Source: Pseudomonadota bacterium
Lineage (GTDB): Bacteria; Desulfobacterota; Desulfovibrionia; Desulfovibrionales; Desulfovibrionaceae
Assembly: GCA_023399375.1 (NCBI GenBank)
Contig: JAEWPX010000195.1
Span: 1 to 41,717 of the forward strand
Reading direction: 5' to 3'
Length of the DNA stretch: 41,717 nt
Shown here: positions 21,129-28,285 of the stretch, piece by piece
Numbering within the stretch: the first letter of the stretch is position 1
Layout: each line of letters starts with the position of its first letter
Made by a program: the position numbers and the translations under genes
Notes under the pieces: generated by a model
The model's input: the letters and a program-made list of their open reading frames with translations, nothing else
What the model was told of the DNA's origin: nothing
Database searches by the model: none

Positions 21129-21746
21129 TCAGTTGTTGATCAGGCCTTTTTTCTTTTCCTGGATCTGCTGGTGGATGGTCTCCAGGGCCCGAACCTGCTG
21201 CTGGATGCTCTTGCGCACGTGTTCCTCGCGCTCGGCGAGCTTTTTGGCGCACTCGCGCTCGAGCGTCGCCTTCTGCTCCTTGAGCGTCGCGGCGGGCTTC
21301 AAGTTCTTGAGGGCTGGAAGCAGGAAACGCGGGTCCTCGCCGCTGCCGCCCGGGAGCGAGCCCTTGGTCCAGGCGTCGAAGAGCTCCAGGGCCGCGGTCA
21401 TCTCGGCATCGGTGTTCGCCTGGGCGAGCTTGACCCCGGCCATGGCGAACAGGGCCTTCTGGCGCACGGCCGCGTCCGGGTCGGTGTTGCTGGCGATCCG
21501 CCACAGGCCCATGGCCCGTTTGACCTCGCCGGTGTCGTAGGCGCACACGCCCTGGTCGTAGAGGCTGTTGCGCGTGGGTTCGCAGGCCGGCGAAACGACC
21601 ACGGGCGCGGCGGCCTGGGGCGGAGGCGGCGGCACGGGCGGCACGGGCGGTTTTTTCGCGACGCAGCCGCAGGCCAGGAGCGCAAGCGCGAGGCACAGGC
21701 CGCGGGCCACATTTCCGATGATCGCATTCTTCGTGTTTTGCGCCAT
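21129..21746 (-). CDS. Lipoprotein between kinase and regulator, QseG-like position
   Basis: A predicted lipoprotein of 205 residues. Its signal peptide ends LALLACGCVAKK, and the acylated Cys is 26 or 28. A Pro/Val-rich linker follows, then a helical repeat-like segment (SLYDQGVCAYDTGEVKRAMGLWRIA) of TPR character. The end is a Glu/Lys/Gln-rich coiled coil (about 150-200). The ATG at 21746 follows the kinase stop by one base (TGATATG). Its place between a sensor kinase and a sigma54 regulator matches qseG of enterobacteria, whose product is an outer-membrane lipoprotein that modulates the kinase. Orthology is inferred from order, not sequence. Confidence 0.8.
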   Translation of the reverse strand: MAQNTKNAIIGNVARGLCLALALLACGCVAKKPPVPPVPPPPPQAAAPVVVSPACEPTRNSLYDQGVCAYDTGEVKRAMGLWRIASNTDPDAAVRQKALFAMAGVKLAQANTDAEMTAALELFDAWTKGSLPGGSGEDPRFLLPALKNLKPAATLKEQKATLERECAKKLAEREEHVRKSIQQQVRALETIHQQIQEKKKGLINN

Positions 21747-21747
21747 A

Positions 21748-23202
21748 TCAGGCTGTTGCCTCATCCACGGGGATTGTAAAGTAAAACGTGCAGCCCTTGC
21801 CGGGCAGGCTCGACAGCCAGATGTTGCCGCCGTGGGCCTCGACGATGGTCTTGGCGATGGACAGCCCAAGGCCGATGCCGTCGGTGGTCCGCTTGGTGCG
21901 CGCGCCGCGGTAGTATTTGTTGAAGACGTAGGGCTGCTCTTCCTCGGCGATGCCCGGGCCCTCGTCGCTGGTGCTGACGAGCAGCTTGCGCCCGCCGTCG
22001 GCCATTTCCAGGCCCACGAGCACCGTGCGCCCGGGCGGGGAGAACTTCACGGCGTTGCCGACGAGGTTGTAGAGCGCCTGGCCGAGCAGTTCGCGGTCCC
22101 CGACCACGGAGACGATGTCGCGCCCCACGCGCGGCGTCAAGGCGATGCCCTTGGCTTCGGCAGCCGGTGCCGCCTTTTCCAGTGTCTCGAGAACCAGCTT
22201 CTCGGGATCGAAGGGCGTGGGCGCGAGGTCCACGATCTGGGAGGCCATGCTCGAGACCTTGAGCAGGCTCGTGAGCATGGCGGAGATGCGCTGGAGCTCG
22301 TCGCTGGCGATGTCCAGGAAACGCTTCTGGCGCTCGTTGACCTCGCCGAGCACGCGTTCGCGCATGAGGTTGACGGATTCGCGGATGGAAGTCAGCGGCG
22401 TGCGAATCTCGTGGCTGACCATGTCGATGAAGTCAGCGCGCATGCGCTCCTCTTCCTTGAGGCGCACGGTCATGTCGTTGAACGCCTGGGCGAGCTCCCC
22501 GAGTTCGTCGTTGGAAAGGACGCGGATGGGCTCCAGGCGGCCGTCGCGGGTGTAGGCGCGGATGCCCCGGCGCAGCTCGCGCAGCGGCCGGCGCAGGGAA
22601 TAGGTCAAATAGAGGATGCCAAGGAGCCCGAGGCCGATGGAGACGACCAGGCCCGTCACGCCGCGGCTCACCGCCACTTCGCTGATGCGGTAGAGCTCCC
22701 GCATGCCCGATTCCAGCACCCGCTCGTTGTCCTGGCGGGCGCTTATCACGATGCGCATCCATTTGTTGAGCGTCTCCTGGTCGATCCAGGGCTCGCCGGC
22801 AAGGGCCTTGCCCTGCGCCAGTTCCGGGAAGGCGGCGCGGAACTCGGCGTGCAGCTCCTCCCATACGGAAAAGCTCTCGTAACGGAACCAGAGGATGCTC
22901 CAGATGGCGTTTTTGTATTCGTTAAGCGCGTTGAGGAAGTTCTTCTTGTATTCCTCGGAGTGCATGATCTCGTACTTCTTCTGGTTCTCCTCCATGGAAA
23001 GCAGGCTGTCCACGAGCCGCTGCGAAATGGAGAGGACCTCGAAGCGGACCTTGACGATGTCGCGCGAGATGTTGACCGATTCCTTGATGTAGATCAAAAG
23101 CGTGGACGTCGTGAAATACGCCACCACCAGGATGCCTATGTAGACGGCCAGCATCTTGAACAGCAGGCCGTACTGCTTGATGGGTTTGCGATACAGATAC
23201 AT
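21748..23202 (-). CDS. Sensor histidine kinase, GlrK/QseE-like
   Basis: A membrane sensor kinase of 484 residues. TM1 is at about 12-36. A helical periplasmic region of about 140 residues (including WSILWFRYESFSVWEELHAEF) precedes TM2 (about 180-202). HAMP follows, then HisKA with SHEIRTPLTSIRES (His264), and a HATPase domain with the N-box NLVGNAVKFSP, the motif DEGPGI and GIGLGLSIAKTIVEAHGG. The HisKA sequence and the downstream lipoprotein and sigma54 regulator resemble the GlrK-QseG-GlrR envelope-stress system. The signal is unknown. No strong ribosome-binding site is seen before the ATG at 23202. Confidence 0.92.
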   Translation of the reverse strand: MYLYRKPIKQYGLLFKMLAVYIGILVVAYFTTSTLLIYIKESVNISRDIVKVRFEVLSISQRLVDSLLSMEENQKKYEIMHSEEYKKNFLNALNEYKNAIWSILWFRYESFSVWEELHAEFRAAFPELAQGKALAGEPWIDQETLNKWMRIVISARQDNERVLESGMRELYRISEVAVSRGVTGLVVSIGLGLLGILYLTYSLRRPLRELRRGIRAYTRDGRLEPIRVLSNDELGELAQAFNDMTVRLKEEERMRADFIDMVSHEIRTPLTSIRESVNLMRERVLGEVNERQKRFLDIASDELQRISAMLTSLLKVSSMASQIVDLAPTPFDPEKLVLETLEKAAPAAEAKGIALTPRVGRDIVSVVGDRELLGQALYNLVGNAVKFSPPGRTVLVGLEMADGGRKLLVSTSDEGPGIAEEEQPYVFNKYYRGARTKRTTDGIGLGLSIAKTIVEAHGGNIWLSSLPGKGCTFYFTIPVDEATA

Positions 23203-23276
23203 GGTGATCGGCGGTCCGGGGAAGGACGCTTACGACGGGGCCGGCCGCAACGGCGGCCGCCGCGACGCCGCCGGTC

Positions 23277-23780
23277 CTACTTGGCGGCGAAGAGTTCCTG
23301 CTCCAGGGCGTGGGGGCGCCGGATGTTGGTCAGCACCAGCCGCTGGCTGCTCGAGGCGGTCAGGATGACCTTGCCGTAGCCGAGCAGGCCGCCGAACAGG
23401 CCGGGTTCGCACTTGACGGACTCGATCTTGCCGACGTCCAGGGAAAAGGTGCCGAACAGCGCATCGTCGCACAGCAGGCGTTTTTCCGTCACGCCCACCC
23501 GCAGGGTGAAGAAGGAGAACAGACGGGTCAGGGCCAGCAGGGTCAGGATGATGAAAAAAATGTAGCGGAAGAGCCAAATCGCGGCGGTAATGATCTTGGG
23601 CAGAAACTTTTCCAGCTCCTCCGGCACCTTGAACTGCGCCAGCGCGGTCAGCGCCGGTCCGCTCGACCACACGGCCAGGGCCAGGGCGAACAGGATCGCG
23701 GCCTTGGCCAGCACCACCCAGTGCTTGCCTGTCCTGTAGAGAATATCCTCACCCTCGAAAACGAGGCCGTTTAAGCTCAT
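23277..23780 (-). CDS. Bacterial PH-domain membrane protein
   Basis: A 167-residue protein with two hydrophobic segments (about 22-40 and 63-88) followed by a bacterial PH-like (DUF304/bPH2 type) domain. That domain begins with LRVGVTEKRLLCDDALFGTFSLDVGKIESVKCE and continues GLLGYGKVILTASSSQRLVL. This topology (two TMs, then PH) is common for DUF304 proteins of unknown function at the membrane face. The start at 23780 (MSLNGLVFEGE) has GGGAAG upstream. The gene precedes the kinase by 74 nt on the same strand and may be the first gene of the run. Confidence 0.8.
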   Translation of the reverse strand: MSLNGLVFEGEDILYRTGKHWVVLAKAAILFALALAVWSSGPALTALAQFKVPEELEKFLPKIITAAIWLFRYIFFIILTLLALTRLFSFFTLRVGVTEKRLLCDDALFGTFSLDVGKIESVKCEPGLFGGLLGYGKVILTASSSQRLVLTNIRRPHALEQELFAAK

Positions 23781-23889
23781 GGCTTCCCACTCCCACGGCA
23801 GACGTGTCGTCCCGCCGCCCCGCCTCGCGGCGCAAGACAGCGACAATCGACGGCCTTAACCGAAAACGGCGCGTTAGGCAAAGCCTTCC

Positions 23890-24900
23890 TCAACCGCGGG
23901 GCCACCACCAGCCGACGCCGAGCGCCCAGGCCACGAGGCACGCGCCGCCGGCCAGCACGGCAAGCGCCGCCTGGGCCGCGCGGCCAGGCCTGCCGGCGCG
24001 GCACAGCCGCCAGCCGGCGGCCAGCCCCAGGGCCGTGCCGCACAGGAATCCGAAGAAATGCCCGGCCAGGTCCACCTGTCCCGTGTTCTCCTCGGAACCG
24101 GCCCCGAGCATGGCAAGCAGCATGAGCACCGCGCCCGCGGCCAGAAAACGCCTGGCGGAAAGCCCGGCCTGGAACCCCGACAACCGCACCCCGCCCAGTG
24201 CGCCGAGCGCCCCGAACACGGCTGTGGACGCGCCCAGAAAGTGCATGCCCGGCCCCTGGACAAGGGCCTTGCACACGTTGCCGCCGATACCGGCCGCGAC
24301 CGTGAGGGCCAACCCGAGCCCGAGCCCCGTTTCCCGGCACAGCAGGCTCAGGAAAAGCGCCGCACAGGCAGCGTTGCCGAAAAGGTGGGCCGGATCGGCG
24401 TGGAGCCACAAAGCGGTCGCGGCGCGCCACCACTGCCCGGCGAGCATGGCCGCGCTGTCCCCGGCCCCGATCTCGCGCCAGGGGATGCGCCGGCCCCGCC
24501 ACACGGTTTCGCCGAGCAGAAAGCCCCAGATGCCGGCGACGACGCCCATGACGGCGAGGACCGGCAGTGTGGCCGAAGGCCGGCGCGGCGCAGCCTCCGG
24601 ATCGGGCAGCACGCGGTTTTCGCGTTCGGCCGTGTAGGCGGCGATCTCCTCCAGGGCTTCGTCCGCGCGCCGTCCAGGCACGAACAGCCTCCAGCCGGAG
24701 CCGGCGCGGCGCAGCACGTGGGGCACGCCCCGAGCCGTGAGGACGTAGGCCCAGTCGCGCACGCGGATTTCCGTGGCCGTGGCGTCCGGGTCACCGAGCA
24801 GTTCCGGCGTCAGGTCGTAAAGCGCCGGGCGCGGCCAGAAGTGCGTCCTGCGCCCGGCGTCGCCGCCTGCGCCATTCGGGGGCGACGGCTCAACGGGCAT
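23890..24900 (-). CDS. Rhomboid-family intramembrane serine protease
   Basis: A membrane protease of 336 residues. The first about 100 residues are a soluble cytoplasmic region with a possible nucleic-acid or peptide fold (GVPHVLRRAGSGWRLFV). Six or seven TMs follow. The family signature is intact: the HxxxN region WLHADPAHLFGNA (Asn176), the catalytic Ser225 in FLGASTAVFGALG, and His281 in LAGHFFGFLCG. Substrates would be membrane proteins cut within or near a TM. The start is taken at the ATG at 24900, and a TTG three codons upstream is also possible. It may be transcribed alone, divergently from the AI-2E gene. Catalytic competence is inferred from the residues. Confidence 0.93.
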   Translation of the reverse strand: MPVEPSPPNGAGGDAGRRTHFWPRPALYDLTPELLGDPDATATEIRVRDWAYVLTARGVPHVLRRAGSGWRLFVPGRRADEALEEIAAYTAERENRVLPDPEAAPRRPSATLPVLAVMGVVAGIWGFLLGETVWRGRRIPWREIGAGDSAAMLAGQWWRAATALWLHADPAHLFGNAACAALFLSLLCRETGLGLGLALTVAAGIGGNVCKALVQGPGMHFLGASTAVFGALGALGGVRLSGFQAGLSARRFLAAGAVLMLLAMLGAGSEENTGQVDLAGHFFGFLCGTALGLAAGWRLCRAGRPGRAAQAALAVLAGGACLVAWALGVGWWWPRG

Positions 24901-25044
24901 GGGGCGCAACCTGGATACGGGAAAGCGTCGAACAAGGCGTCGTCATGGAAGGCATGTTACGTTGTTCCGGCGGGACAGCGCAACGCCGCGTTGCGGGCGA
25001 TCCGCCCTTGCCGCCACGCCCGCGGTTTTGCTACAGGATGCAGC

Positions 25045-26163
25045 ATGAACAGAGAACGCCGCCAATTCTATTCGACCTTCCTGCTCCTCATCCTCGCCGC
25101 CTCGCTCGTCCTGGCCTTCATCGTGCTGCGGCCCTTCGTGGACATCCTCATCATCGGCGTGGTGCTGGCGACGCTCTTTCAGCCGGTGCACCGCAAAATC
25201 GCCGGCCTGTGCGGCGGGCGGGCCACCCCGGCGGCGCTTCTGACCACCGTGCTCATCTTCTCCTGCCTCATCATCCCGGTCTTCGTCTTCCTCGGCGCGC
25301 TGCTCGCCCAGGGCGTCCAGTCCGTCAACGCCCTGCAAGCCAAGCTCGCCACCATCGACTTCAACGCGCTTTTCAGCCACGAAGCCGTCGCCCCCTACCT
25401 GGGCTGGATACAGGACCACCTGCCCTTCCTGAACATCAAAAAGCTCGCCCTCCAGGCCGACCTGCTGTCGCTTTCCAAAAACGCCGGGCAAATCCTGCTC
25501 AACAGCGGCACCACCATCATCGGCAACGTGTTCGTGCTGACGATGAATTTCGTCATCCTCATCTTCGTGCTCTTTTTCCTCATCCGCGACGGCGAGGCCA
25601 TGCTCGGCTACGTCCGCTACCTGCTGCCGCTGTCCACGAACCAGGAAAACCGCATCTTCCGCCAACTCGACGACGTGTCCAAATCCGTCATCCTCGGGGC
25701 CTTCGTCATCGCCCTGGCCCAGGGCGCTGCCGGCGGCCTCGGGCTTTTCATCGTGGGCATACCGCCCTTTTTCTGGGGCTGCATGATGGGGTTCGCCTCG
25801 CTCATTCCGGTGGTCGGCACGGCCATCATCTGGCTGCCCGTCTCGATCTACCTGATCCTCACCGGCCAGTGGCAATGGGGCGTTTTCCTCATCGGCTGGG
25901 GCGCGGTCGTGGTTTCGAGCATCGACTCCATCATCCGGCCGATCCTCATGCAAAACCGCTCCAAGATGTCCACGTTCTGGGTGTTCCTCTCCATCATCGG
26001 CGGCATCAAGTTCTTCGGGGCCCTCGGCATCCTCTACGGTCCGCTGGTGCTGGGGTTCGCCATGGTCATGCTCTCGCTCTACGGCGAGGACTACCGGCAC
26101 GTGCTGGAGGAGCGCAACGTCATCAGCGCGCCCACGCCCAACGCGACGCCTCCGAAGGCATAG
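25045..26163 (+). CDS. AI-2E family transporter
   Basis: A 372-residue membrane protein of the PerM/YhhQ-type AI-2E transporter (DUF20) family, with about eight TMs. The usual topology is visible: two N-terminal TMs (LLLILAASLVLAFIVL, FVDILIIGVVLATLF), a large soluble segment (about 90-160), and C-terminal TMs with the family segment PVVGTAIIWLPVSIYLIL and GILYGPLVLGF. Members export or exchange various small molecules or Na+/H+, so the name does not prove autoinducer transport. AGGA stands upstream of the ATG. It ends before the bidirectional terminator at 26196-26221. Confidence 0.92.
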   Translation: MNRERRQFYSTFLLLILAASLVLAFIVLRPFVDILIIGVVLATLFQPVHRKIAGLCGGRATPAALLTTVLIFSCLIIPVFVFLGALLAQGVQSVNALQAKLATIDFNALFSHEAVAPYLGWIQDHLPFLNIKKLALQADLLSLSKNAGQILLNSGTTIIGNVFVLTMNFVILIFVLFFLIRDGEAMLGYVRYLLPLSTNQENRIFRQLDDVSKSVILGAFVIALAQGAAGGLGLFIVGIPPFFWGCMMGFASLIPVVGTAIIWLPVSIYLILTGQWQWGVFLIGWGAVVVSSIDSIIRPILMQNRSKMSTFWVFLSIIGGIKFFGALGILYGPLVLGFAMVMLSLYGEDYRHVLEERNVISAPTPNATPPKA

Positions 26164-26195
26164 CCGCGAATGCCGACGTTTCACATACGAACAAA

Positions 26196-26221
26196 AAAGG
26201 CCCCGCACATGCGGGGCCTTT
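26196..26221. terminator. Bidirectional intrinsic terminator
   Basis: Arms AAAGGCCCCGC (26196-26206) and GCGGGGCCTTT (26211-26221) with loop ACAT. The plus strand ends in TTT and the minus strand runs into TTTTTT, so it can terminate both the AI-2E gene and the converging perR-rbr-rdl operon. Confidence 0.85.
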
Positions 26222-26234
26222 GCTTGCATCAATC

Positions 26235-26258
26235 CGGGGAGCCTACAAGGGCTCCCCG
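26235..26258. repeat. Intergenic hairpin beyond the rdl stop codon
   Basis: CGGGGAGCC (26235-26243) pairs with GGCTCCCCG (26250-26258) over a six-base loop. It sits between the rubredoxin-like stop codon and the terminator at 26196-26221. No T run follows it, so it is more likely an mRNA-end stabiliser than a terminator. Confidence 0.5.
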
Positions 26259-26262
26259 ACCG

Positions 26263-26478
26263 TCAGACGGGACACTGCACGTCCTTGGTCGAACCCGGTC
26301 CGGCCAGCGGCTTGAAGCACTTCCTGCCGGCGCCGCACACCGGACACTTCCAGTCGTCGGGCAGGTCGGCGAAGGCCGTTCCCGCGGGAATCTTGCCTTT
26401 GCGGTCGCCCTTGTCCGGATTGTAGATGTAGCCGCAATTGGTGGTCTGGCACTGCCACATCTCTTCAGGCGCTGCCAT
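26263..26478 (-). CDS. Rubredoxin-like protein with CX4C site (Rdl type)
   Basis: A small electron-transfer protein of 71 residues. The FeS4 ligands are Cys10, Cys15, Cys45 and Cys48 in WQCQTTNCGYIYNP and WKCPVCGAG. Four residues separate the first pair, where classical rubredoxins have two. This CX4C variation is known from the rubredoxin-like Rdl and type-2 rubredoxins of Desulfovibrio. Two further cysteines (54 and 69) lie outside the site. AAGGAG precedes the ATG. It is the last gene of perR-rbr-rdl, 41 nt after rubrerythrin, and probably donates electrons to it for peroxide reduction. Confidence 0.93.
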   Translation of the reverse strand: MAAPEEMWQCQTTNCGYIYNPDKGDRKGKIPAGTAFADLPDDWKCPVCGAGRKCFKPLAGPGSTKDVQCPV

Positions 26479-26519
26479 CGTCGCTCCTTTTCCGTGCCGC
26501 CGGACGACGCCGGCCGCGA

Positions 26520-27014
26520 TTAATCGACCTTGAAAAACGCCTTGGCCAGGGCCTGGCAGACCGGGCACTTGTCCGGGGCCGCGCCGGCGACGGTGTAGCC
26601 GCACACCGAGCAGACGTACCAGTCCTTCTCGGGATAGCCGGCGACGTCCTTGGCGGCTTCGGCGTACAGGTCGGCATGGAGCTCCTCGACGGCGTTGGCG
26701 AAGGTGAAGCCGCGCTCGGCAGCCTTTTCGCCCTCGGCCTTGGCGTCCTCGATCATGCCCGGGTACATGCTCTTGAACTCGTGGGTTTCGCCCGCGATGG
26801 CGTCCTGCAGATTGGCGGCCGTGTCTTTGATGCCGCCCATGTTGCGCAGGTGGGTGTGGGCATGGACGGTCTCGGCGGCGGCGGCGGCCTTGAAGAGCTT
26901 GGCCACGCCGAGGTGGCCTTCCTTCTCGGCCTGGGCGGCGTAGGCGAGGTACTTGCGGTTGGCCTGGGATTCGCCGGCAAACGCAGCCTTGAGGTCTTCC
27001 ATGGTCTTGCTCAT
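26520..27014 (-). CDS. rbr: Rubrerythrin
   Basis: A cytoplasmic peroxide-reducing diiron protein of 164 residues. The ferritin-like four-helix part (1-128) carries likely iron ligands Glu15, Glu48 with His51 (ETVH), Glu76/Glu79 (GETHEF) and Glu110 with His113. The C-terminal rubredoxin domain has Cys135, Cys138, Cys150 and Cys153 (CSVCGY and CPVC). It is shorter than the classical protein of about 190 residues, mainly in the linker and loops, but all metal sites look intact. The start at 27014 has AAAGGAG upstream. It sits between perR and the rubredoxin-like gene and is probably derepressed by peroxide through PerR. Confidence 0.95.
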   Translation of the reverse strand: MSKTMEDLKAAFAGESQANRKYLAYAAQAEKEGHLGVAKLFKAAAAAETVHAHTHLRNMGGIKDTAANLQDAIAGETHEFKSMYPGMIEDAKAEGEKAAERGFTFANAVEELHADLYAEAAKDVAGYPEKDWYVCSVCGYTVAGAAPDKCPVCQALAKAFFKVD

Positions 27015-27052
27015 TTCGATCGACTCCTTTGGTTTTCTTGCGGGTTTGTGTT

Positions 27053-27475
27053 CTACATGCCTGAAAGGCAGACGCGGCACACGCCGCGCACCAGAATTTG
27101 TGCGTCGCGGGGTACGCCCCACGCGGCGACCACCGGCGGCAGGTCGTTTAGATCCGCCCCCGGCATGGTGAAATCTTCGATGCGGCCGCACGAAAGACAC
27201 ACCAGATGATGGTGCGGCGTCACATCGCCGTCGAAGCGCCCCTCGTCGCCGCCGCCCGGCACCCGGCTCACCAGCCCCCGCGCCTCCAGCGCGGACAGGG
27301 TGCGGTAGACCGTATCCAGCGAAATGGCCGGCGCGGCCTCGCGCACCCGCCGCCAGACCGTCTCCGCCGAAGGGTGGTCCCGGGTCGTGGTCATGGCCGT
27401 ATACACCAGATAACGCTGGGTGGTAAACTTCAGGCCGCTTTTGGCGAACAATTCCTTGAGGGCATCCATCGACAT
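27053..27475 (-). CDS. perR: Peroxide-responsive Fur-family repressor PerR
   Basis: A metal-dependent repressor of 140 residues. The winged helix (about 15-80) includes TTQRYLVYTAM and SLDTVYRTLSALEARGLV. The structural zinc site is Cys93/Cys96 (VCLSCG) and Cys133/Cys136 (GVCRVC). The regulatory metal site includes the HHH motif (88-90) and Asp101 in RIEDF. An Asp there, not Glu, is the PerR-like state. The start at 27475 is preferred because AGGA is nine bases upstream, whereas the ATG at 27484 abuts it. It heads the perR-rbr-rdl operon and has candidate operators in its own promoter, so autoregulation is likely. Confidence 0.93.
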   Translation of the reverse strand: MSMDALKELFAKSGLKFTTQRYLVYTAMTTTRDHPSAETVWRRVREAAPAISLDTVYRTLSALEARGLVSRVPGGGDEGRFDGDVTPHHHLVCLSCGRIEDFTMPGADLNDLPPVVAAWGVPRDAQILVRGVCRVCLSGM

Positions 27476-27482
27476 AGTTTTC

Positions 27483-27506
27483 ATTCCTAGTTGCTGTTGA
27501 TTCCTA
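27483..27506 (-). promoter_or_regulatory. Candidate PerR operators, direct TAGGAAT repeats
   Basis: Two copies of TAGGAAT (minus strand) lie at 27500-27506 and 27483-27489, 17 nt apart. The first overlaps the -10 and predicted start site, the second supplies the AGGA ribosome-binding site of perR. Assignment to PerR is inferred from position. Confidence 0.45.
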
Positions 27507-27533
27507 TTTAAAGAACAGCCTCCGGCCCGTCAA
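27505..27533 (-). promoter_or_regulatory. sigma70 promoter of perR-rbr-rdl
   Basis: TTGACG (27528-27533), exactly 17 nt, then TAAATA (27505-27510) on the minus strand. The predicted start is near 27498, about 23 nt before the perR ATG. This is one of the best promoter matches in the window. Confidence 0.7.
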
Positions 27534-27556
27534 CACTTTTTTCATCTCATTTATCT

Positions 27557-28285
27557 TTATCGCCACCAGGTCCGGCCGGCGCGCCAGAGCCCGTCCAGGG
27601 TCAGCGCACGGCCACGGCCGCATTTGCGGGCCAGGAACACGAACAGATAGGCCGCGGCCAGGGCGTCGGCGCGGGCGTCGTGGGCGGAAAATTCCGGCAG
27701 GCCGTAGCGGCGGCACAGGGACGGCAGGGAATAGTCGAGGCTTTCCGCCTCCCCTGCCCTGCCCCCGGCCACAAGCCGCTTCTCCTCGAAGGCCATGGCC
27801 AGACGCAGGGTGTCGATGCAGGGCGCAACCAGCGGCCCGCCCAGGCTGCGGCGGCTGGCGGCATTCAAAAAGCCCATGTCCAGATCGATATGGTGGCCGA
27901 CAAGGATGGCGTCGCCGACGAAATCGAGGAACGCGGCAAGGACTTCGGCTTCTTCGGGCGCGTCGCCAAGGCCCGAGGCCGTGAGGCGATGGACGAGGGA
28001 GGCGTCGCGCGGCACCGCGCCCGGGGGCCGCACCAGCGAATAAAACGACGCCCCGGGCAGGATCGAAAGCCCCGACAGGCGCACCGCGCCGATGGAGACC
28101 AGGGCATGGCGGCGCGGATCGAAGCCGGTCAGTTCGGTGTCCACGGCCACGAACGCGCAGGCGTCGAGGAGCGCCCTGGGGTCGCGCCCGGCCTGCGCCG
28201 CCTGGTGCGCGACAAGCGCGGGCGCAAGAGCCTCGCGCACTTGGGCGGACCCGGGGCGGCGCAGCAGGCGGTCAAGCAGGCGCAT
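27557..28285 (-). CDS. DEDDh 3'-5' exonuclease, DnaQ/RNase T fold
   Basis: An exonuclease-fold protein of 242 residues resembling the epsilon subunit of DNA polymerase III. Exo I is VAVDTELTG (Asp49, Glu51), Exo II is HHIDLDMGFL, and Exo III is the HDARADALAAAYL segment, giving a full DEDDh set. An N-terminal helix-rich stretch of about 40 residues precedes the fold. Its start overlaps the CBS/DUF294 gene stop by 14 nt. The cluster yjcH, actP-type symporter, DUF294 and this exonuclease also occurs in Pseudomonas (the PA3232-PA3235 type order, from memory). Whether it acts on DNA, RNA or a nucleotide signal is unknown. Confidence 0.88.
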   Translation of the reverse strand: MRLLDRLLRRPGSAQVREALAPALVAHQAAQAGRDPRALLDACAFVAVDTELTGFDPRRHALVSIGAVRLSGLSILPGASFYSLVRPPGAVPRDASLVHRLTASGLGDAPEEAEVLAAFLDFVGDAILVGHHIDLDMGFLNAASRRSLGGPLVAPCIDTLRLAMAFEEKRLVAGGRAGEAESLDYSLPSLCRRYGLPEFSAHDARADALAAAYLFVFLARKCGRGRALTLDGLWRAGRTWWR

